From Ricinus communis (Eukaryota; Streptophyta; Magnoliopsida; Malpighiales; Euphorbiaceae): a stretch of 64,000 bases of DNA. The position numbers were made by a program, and so were the translations under genes. The notes beneath the pieces were generated by a model, which was given only the letters and a program-made list of their open reading frames with translations, was not told the origin of the DNA and made no database searches. The number at the start of each line of letters is the position of its first letter. Position 1 is the first letter of the stretch. The stretch is taken from NCBI RefSeq assembly GCF_019578655.1, contig NC_063257.1, positions 21,514,001 through 21,578,000 of the forward strand, read 5' to 3'. Positions 57,560 to 64,000 of this stretch are shown piece by piece.

Positions 57560-60547
57560 TGTCACGACCCCACCCGTGGGCCCGTGACCGGCACTAGGGA
57601 ATGGGTAGGCTTAAGGCCACCGAAACCCGTAGTAAGCCTGACACTCACTGATTTAAACAAATCTCATCTCAAATTAATATTATTAAAGCCACAAATTATC
57701 TTAAATGCTACATTTTACATAATTTAATCGGTCTGCCAGAAGAACTAGGCGAGACCTGAAACTCAGAAAATTTACAACTTATACATTTACTATTACTACT
57801 GCGGAGAATCTAAGATTTACCAATTTACATACCAAATCAAATACATCACCCGATGATGAAGGAGTCGGGTTACTGAATAAGAGTCGCGAGAGGACTAACA
57901 GTCACGAATCTGAAAAACAGTAAATGGAGACTGTTAGTCTCGAGAGTGAGTTAAAATCAAATAATCTAGGGACTATTGCTTCTTCTCAGAAAGCATAGAT
58001 TATTCAAATCAGTATATCAAACCATACTATAATCATACCCTACTATTTCCTTCACATAAAATATTAATCATTCGAATCAAAATATCAACCATGCACGTAA
58101 ATACAATCCATATTATAATCATACCACAATAAATTAATAAATGAATAAATAAAAATATATTTTTACTTTTACGGGACGAGTGGCTCGGTAGAACCCTAAA
58201 CCCCAAAATCTAGTAGCCATTCGGCTCTCTTAATCCAATAAGACTGGCGCCCCCGAGAGCAATGCTCGACCAGGGACCTTACCTCCACCGGTCACTTAAA
58301 TATCCAAATAAGAAATCTAGTAGCCATTCGGCTCTCTTAATCCAATAAGACCGGGCGCCCCGAGAACAATGCTTGACCGGGGACCTTACCTCCGGTCACT
58401 TAAGTATCCAAATAAGCCGGCCCCGAGAGCAATGCTCGACCGGGGACCTTACCTCCGGCAATTTACACAAATCAGCCTAGAGAGCCATGCTCGACCGTGG
58501 CAAACCCATGAAAATCTTATTACATGTCCATGATCATTACCGGTATGACGCGTCCCGATGTAACCCATCGGGCGGCATGTTCTACAAGCCACATTTCCCA
58601 ATTCGCAATCATCACATATAATAAATATCATTATCTGATGAACTCAACCAACACATATCGGAAATAAAGATTAAAGATTTAAGGTAAAACAACGTGCAAT
58701 TTGTGAGGGAAAAATAATAACGTTTATCTTATTATAACATACTAATAATAATATTTATATTATTTCAAATATTAATAATCAAGTGAAATCATTTATTTTA
58801 CGATACTAATAATCATATTAAGCACAAATTCTAAATAGCATATTAAAATCGGACTAGCAATAGCGCAGATTAAATGACTTTAACTCACGGGATTGGGCGA
58901 CCTCCTAGCTCTCCCGGTTGGAGCGAGCCAATGTATGATCATCTAATCACGGAAAACAATTTATCAAAACAGCAATGATCATTAATCCTAGGTCTAGACT
59001 CCTAGGACTGTCTAAGAATCTCGACTCGGAGAATTCTACCGAAAATCCCAGAACCTCCCCTACAACACGAACATTACCCCCCGTAAAAACGGGTCCAGAC
59101 CCTGCCGGAAAAACACTCCAAATATCCAACAATTTAAACAACGGAGTCGGGTCCCCAAACTTCACTATTTCCGACTCCGCCACACAAAGACAAAATACGA
59201 CTATGGCAGCCAATCGGACAAATATTTTGACTCACAAAAATCATCAAATACTCAATATAATCCAATAGACACAAATTTAAAATCAAGGATTTCTAAGATC
59301 AACGGCCAGAGAAAATTACCGAGACGCTCGGTCGACTCGCCTCCGGCCGCCAGAGTCCGATCAACAATCTGGACACACCATCGGACTCACAATGACGCGC
59401 TGATGACGATCCCTGCTTCCGATTTTTCGATCTGACACCCGATCATCCGGAGAAATTTGCGGACGATCTCGGCCATCGATTTGCAAACGAAACCCAATCG
59501 TCACAAAACCGGTGCCAATGCGAAGCTTGAGATGAGGAGAGTCGGGATACATCCTCCAATCATCCATCCTCCGCCGGCTGCCACTCTAAGTTTCACTTTG
59601 TCGGATCTTGCAACTCCGGCCACCCCAGGCCGCCATCACGCTAAAAGAGAGCCCTCGCCGGTAGGAGCCGATCGCCACCCAACTCACCGGCCAACAACGC
59701 TGAAACGGCCGGAACACGCTGAAGCCAGCCTTCTTTCCGCCGCCGCCCGCCGCTGCTGGCCCACGCCCAACTGCCGCCACCGCAGTCCCCTCTCTCTCTT
59801 CCCGGCGCCGCACTCTCTCTCTCTCTCCTCCTTTCTTCTTCCCCGATTTCTTTCCTTTCAATATCGACATTAGGCCCCCAAACTTTTTCTTATTGCAATT
59901 TGGTCCCTCAACTTTCTTAATTACTTACAATTTCATCCCTGCGAATTCCAATTTAACCCCAAACTTTCCTTTAGCCTTTCAATTAAGCCCTTAACTAATT
60001 AATTTGGGCCAAATCCGAATTATTGAAAATACACAATTACAAAAATACTCCTGACCGACATATTTATTTACAAAAATACCAAGCTCACAAATTTCCATTA
60101 AAACCCCATAAAAATAACATTATACTTTCAATCCTTATTCCAAATTAAATTTCCAATTTAGTCCTAACACACAATTAAATTAAATAATCAATTTCCAACT
60201 TAAAATTTAATACTACTAATCAATTATAATACCAATTTTCCCAAAATTCTTTTATAAACATCCTTTATAATTTCTTCCAAAAATTTTCAATATATAATTT
60301 ACTTATATAAATATGCATTTGGGAAAATTTTGGATAACCAAAATATAATCATTTCTCAAATAATTTACTTGAATAATTTCTTAAAATTTCAAACTAATTG
60401 GGTATGAAAAATAACTCATTTATTTATCTAACATGAACATTCAAAATTTGTATTTAAATCATTCCAATTAAATCGAATAAAAATAAAGCTAAAATTAACT
60501 TAAATAAAAACTCATTATTAAATATATAAAAAATTCCGGGTGTTACA
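57560..60547 (-). mobile_element. Solo LTR H (Tekay-like), 2988 bp, TSD TCTAC
   Basis: Ends are TGTCACGACCCC and GGGTGTTACA, with a perfect 5-bp duplication TCTAC at 57555-57559 and 60548-60552. On the minus strand it begins TGTAACACCCGG, like the LTR of Tk (TGTAACGCC), and ends GGGTCGTGACA, which suggests a Tekay-lineage LTR in minus orientation. It holds a 107-bp tandem repeat (58207-58460) and a GC-rich, CT-repeat stretch (59330-59870). I regard the open frames there as chance. No gag or pol. Confidence 0.85.
58207..58460. repeat. 107-bp tandem repeat inside solo LTR H
   Basis: Two full units (starting aatctagtagcc at 58207 and 58314) and a partial third from about 58415. Each contains CCCCGAGAGCAATGCTCGAC and a GGGACCTTACCTCC block. 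Confidence 0.85.
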
Positions 60548-62055
60548 TCTACCCCCTTGCCCACTGTCACCATAGACTACTCAATCCAAGTGGCTAACAA
60601 ATCAAGGGAGTATCACATCTCTTTTCATTTATTTTGAGAGCCATTTTCTTTTTGATACATCGAGGACAATGTATAGTTTAGGTGTAGGGAAGGAATATGA
60701 TAATTACATGATTTCCTTTTCTTTTTGAAAGTATTTTTTTTATGCTTATAATTAGGTATGCTTTAATTCATATGTGCTAATTCTTCTTTTGTAACCTTGA
60801 GTTTTGTTTTGATAACCTAGAATACCATGTAAGTTAGAGATACAATTTTGGTTTGAGTTTTAATGCGTGAAAGGGATAAGCATGATTAGTGTTTCTTTAA
60901 AATTATCTGATAGTATCTCATAGTTTATTGATTGAAAAATGCGCAAGACTTGATACAAATTTGAACATTCAAGTGAGCTTTTGAACCAAAGAGCAATTCG
61001 TTATATTTTGCTCTAATTTTTTGTTGAGTATTATCAAACTTAGTATGATTATTCTAGAACTTGCTTGCGAATGCATGTTGAGACCACATCCTTGGATTGA
61101 TGCTTTAATATGAAAAGGGCAATTAGGATTAACCCATTCTTAGACTCTTAAAATACCTACCCTGTTGATTTCCCTTTTAGTTAGCCACTTTGAGCTTATT
61201 TTCCATTTTTTTTCTTATTTTTAACACATGTTGTTTAAACCAAGACCTTTCGTTTGATACCTCTATTTTTCTACCCTTGTCAAGACAAGAAGGGAAGTGT
61301 TGCATGGTACAAATGAAACAGAAAAAAAAAAAGAGACAAAACAAAAAAAAGGAAAAAGAAAAAGAAAAAAAAAAGAAGGAAAGAAAAGGAAGAAAGAGAG
61401 AGAAAGAAAGTTGATATCTATTCCTTTCATGAAAAATGAGAAGTATTCATTAAATATACTGAATTAAATTGTTATATGTTACTCTTTCCAAGTTCTCAGT
61501 GTTCATATAAAATGTGGAAATAAATTTCAACTTTAAGATTTTTAGTAGTATGTTTCATGGTGATGTGGCATAAGTTATCATGCAAGAATCTAACCTTTTT
61601 GTCTTGATAATGAAACATTTCAATTCTTCCTTTTATCATACCCTTTCCTAAGCCCCGTTACAACCTTCGTGAAGTCCCTTCAATTTTTGCATCTAATTCA
61701 TGTGTAGTGGTGGAGATTTGATTCATTAGCAAGCTTTTGGTAATAGCATGCTATATTTTGATCCTGAGAGTAAATGCACCCTAAACACTTTGAGAGTATT
61801 GAGCGAAACCATGTTAGGGTGTTCAGTCTTGTTGCTTTGATTTTGATGAATTATTGAGATACTTGTTCTTTTTACAAAATTTATCCTATGAGTGCTAATC
61901 TCTTGATTGTCATTATTATTCAACTTATTGATGTATGTTTAACTTATTTGGTATTTGTGGAGATTAAAAGAGATGAAAAGGAAGGTAGAAAGGGGGATTG
62001 GTATGTTGAGTTGAGGTATGCTTGAGGACAAGCATAAATTAGGTGTGAGGGAATT
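60548..62055 (+). other. 3' UTR and polypurine tract of element 3
   Basis: Starts with the last codons of the env-like frame (stop at 60573-60575), then about 1.4 kb without coding signal. A purine-only low-complexity run lies at 61319-61410. The end has the usual Athila context: GCTTGAGGACAAGCATAAAT, then GGTGTGAGGGAATT as polypurine tract, immediately before the LTR at 62056. Confidence 0.8.
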
Positions 62056-63532
62056 TGATAGATCATAAATAGTTATACTTATTGTGTTTAATTCCCTTAC
62101 AATTTGATTGAATAGTGCACTTAATTATGGAAATTTTGTTTATTCTGACTTAGGTGATGAAATATCAAGGATTGAGTAAAATTCAGCCTAAAGACATGTT
62201 TTAAGTCATCACTTGTCCAGAACCAAGTCTTTTGGAGGAAGAGCAAAAATCTGTACAGAAGATCATTGTCAATAAGGCGTGAGCACGCCTTACAACCCAT
62301 GAGCTACACAAACATCTACACAGAAGATCATTATTGATAAGGCGTGACCATGCCTTGCAATCCATGAGCTGCTGGAACTTGTAGAAGAGAGCTTCGAATT
62401 TTTCAAGATAAATTTATGGTGGACCCATCTTTAATTAATTTCCTCTATTTTTTGAAGTGCTGGATAAAGAGAACTTTCTTCCATGTATTTAGGATTTTAA
62501 TTTGTTTAGATTACTCTTTATCTTATCCTTCCTTATAGGGATAAGATCATATAAGAAGCTTATTTCTTTTTTATAAGGATTCTCTTATTAGGGTTTAGAT
62601 TTTACTTCCTATATAAGGAGGCTAGTTCTACCAAGTAAAGGATGACTGAGAGTGCTTTGATATTTATTATTTTTCTTCTTCTTCTATAATTCTTTTCTTG
62701 TGAATTTTTACTCCACCATGTGTGGCTAAGTTTTTAGTTTCTGATTCAAGAGTGAATAAATTCCAATTGTGATTTTGTGAGGCTTTGTGCTTAACATAAT
62801 TCTTCTTTAATTCAAGTATTCTTTATTTCTTATTTTTATTATTTATGAATTTTTGATATTGATTGAACTGACGACTCAACTTTGATATTGATTTTTCTAT
62901 TGCTAAACTTTGAGTTTGTGATCCGTAATTGTCATGAACGATTGACACAAGTAGCAAGAAGCTGGCTCGTGTGTGTGTGATTGCGGCCTTTTCAAATTAC
63001 ATAGCTTGCATGATAGGCTCTAGGGAAATAAAGAACAAGGTTAATTCAATTGTAGTTATCTCAATTAATTAATGTTGGTTTAGTCATTCTCATTATTCTT
63101 AATGCTATCATTGAGTTGATATGGAATGCTATCGTGCCCAGTTGACTAATGGTAAGTTTTAATTTGGATGTTGGGTTTGAGTCAATTATATTAGGAGAAT
63201 TACACTTGTTGCAGCTTTTTCGAATAAGTAAACTAAGTACTTGAATAGAAAAAATGATATTTAAGCCTATGATCTTAATTACAACTGGATGGAATTAGCA
63301 CTCTTGACTTGAAAATTGTTAAGATTGATTTTTATTTACTTTAATATTTAGCCTTCGTTATTTTCTATTTATTTATAATTTTGATTCAAACATTCAAAAT
63401 CCCTCCATTTTTATTTTACCTTGAGAAGCTATCCACATTGGCTCCTTTGGGATTCGACCTGGTTTCACTATTTCTACAAATTAGTTTAGGAAAATTAGTA
63501 ATTTATTTTGAAGGGCTTCAACAACCGGTTCA
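62056..63532 (+). repeat. 3' LTR of element 3
   Basis: 1477 bp, TGATAGATCATAAATAG to CCGGTTCA. Palindromic units lie at 62274-62291 and 62339-62356 (65-bp period). The U3 body at 62385-62560 closely matches that of element C (15835-16010). TATATAAG is at 62610. It is nearly collinear with the 5' LTR apart from that copy's deletion. Confidence 0.9.
62610..62617 (+). promoter_or_regulatory. TATA box of the element 3 LTR
   Basis: TATATAAG followed by GAGG, downstream of the shared U3 module. It is absent from the 5' LTR because of the deletion there, so only the 3' LTR could still start transcription, outward into element Tk. Confidence 0.6.
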
Positions 63533-64000
63533 TATTTGTTAACCTAAATGGCATCACCTAAATGGAATGCTATCTTGGCAATAGATTTCTCTTCAACCCG
63601 AAGTTGCCAATAACCTGATCTTAAATCAATTTTAGAGAATACAGTTGCACCTTTTAACTGATCAAGCAAATCATCAATTCTCAGCAATGGATATTTATTC
63701 TTCGCTGTAATTCTATTCAATTGCCTATAATCAATACATAATCGCATACTACCATCCTTTTTCTTCACAAACAGAACTGGTGCTCCCCAAGGTGAAGTAC
63801 TTGGCCTGATGAAACCTTTATTAAGCAACTCTTCTAATTGCTTCTTCAATTCTTTCAATTCTAATAAAGCCATTCTCTATGGTGCAATGGAAATAGGTGT
63901 CGCGCCAGGGATGATGTCAATCTCAAAATCAACCTCTCGATTTGGTGGCAAACTAGGCAAATCATCTAAGAATACGTTAGGAAATTCTCTGACCACTGGA
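63533..64000 (-). pseudogene. Tekay-type reverse transcriptase, N-terminal part (element Tk)
   Basis: The minus-strand open frame 63873-63544 reads [60 protein letters not shown] and [18 protein letters not shown]. These are the fingers and first catalytic Asp region (FSKIDL) of gypsy RT. About a dozen residues before the conserved PFGLTNAP block are missing and the frame shifts. The remainder of that block lies at 47445 leftwards, on the far side of element 3. The run from 63874 to 64000 is still in the same pol (pre-RT; for example a minus-strand E-I-D-I-I-P-G block near 63920). Confidence 0.85.

Larger units (their letters stand above)
47435..63532 (+). mobile_element. Element 3: full-length Athila-like retrotransposon, with nested solo LTRs
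   Basis: 5' LTR, tRNA-Asp-type PBS, gag, protease, RT, RNase H, integrase, pol-env spacer, env-like ORF, 3' UTR, polypurine tract and 3' LTR in canonical order on the plus strand. Target duplication CATTT (47430-47434) versus TATTT (63533-63537). It landed in the RT of Tekay element Tk, whose two halves match either side. Two younger inserts lie inside: F3 (49775-51248) and H (57560-60547). Without them it is about 11.6 kb. Decay includes stops in gag and RNase H, a lost RT catalytic Asp and a promoter deletion in the 5' LTR. Confidence 0.9.

Noticed and set aside
59457..59873. Overlapping open frames on both strands in a GC-rich stretch (up to 138 codons).
   Set aside because: They lie inside solo LTR H, are low in complexity (Pro/Arg-rich one way, Gly/Arg/Glu-rich the other) and match no family I know. 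GC richness and few stop codons explain them.
61190..61414. Open frame ending in a Lys/Glu/Arg run.
   Set aside because: It translates the purine-only run at 61319-61410 in the 3' UTR of element 3; chance frame.

Overview
The window is plant nuclear DNA, most likely a flowering plant. It is AT-rich and consists almost wholly of nested, decayed LTR retrotransposons. I found no intact cellular gene, tRNA, rRNA, CRISPR array or bacterial feature. Coding traces belong to Ty1/copia (Sirevirus-like RT/RNase H) and to four Ty3/gypsy lineages: Athila-like, Tat-like, CRM-like chromovirus and Tekay-like chromovirus. The nesting density and the CRM-like element suggest pericentromeric heterochromatin (inference). 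I cannot name the species.

Layout. 1-646: end of a Tat-type LTR. 651-4440: 3' half of a Sirevirus-like copia element with an env-like ORF. 4441-10770: minus-strand Athila elements (A, then B with its LTR at 5779-7115 and an env-like ORF), with a 518-bp MITE in B. 10771-17300: a Tat LTR holding a complete CRM-like element C (11155-16494). 17301-26040: an Athila protease fragment (D), then Athila element E, which carries solo LTR F1. 26041-26997: unassigned remnants. 26998-32757: two minus-strand Tat LTRs (P and R3) around an antisense plant-mobile-domain ORF. 32758-37250: Athila-like element G, starting in an inverted pair of LTRs. 37251-38717: solo LTR F2. 38718-42683: minus-strand Tat element T with gag but no visible pol. 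42684-47434 and 63533-64000: minus-strand Tekay-like element Tk, split in its reverse transcriptase by element 3. 47435-63532: element 3, a full-length Athila-like element with two LTRs, carrying solo LTR F3 in gag and solo LTR H in its env-like gene.

How it was dated. Target-site duplications (TSDs) were read by eye. Perfect: F1 TTAAG, F2 GTTTG, F3 CAACC, H TCTAC, MITE TTATATATA. Four of five bases: element C TTGGT/TTGGC, element 3 CATTT/TATTT. These give a clear order, for example Tk, then element 3, then F3 and H.

Most unusual signal. Short GC-rich inverted motifs mark particular LTR families and reappear inside the same elements beside the extra (env-like or antisense) ORF. One of them, the 18-bp palindrome AAGGCGTGACCACGCCTT inside a 64-65-bp tandem unit, is shared with its flanking U3 sequence by the LTRs of two different gypsy lineages (CRM-like C and Athila-like 3). 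It recurs four times in the pol-env spacer of element 3. This looks like a mobile U3/leader regulatory module moving between retrotransposon lineages.
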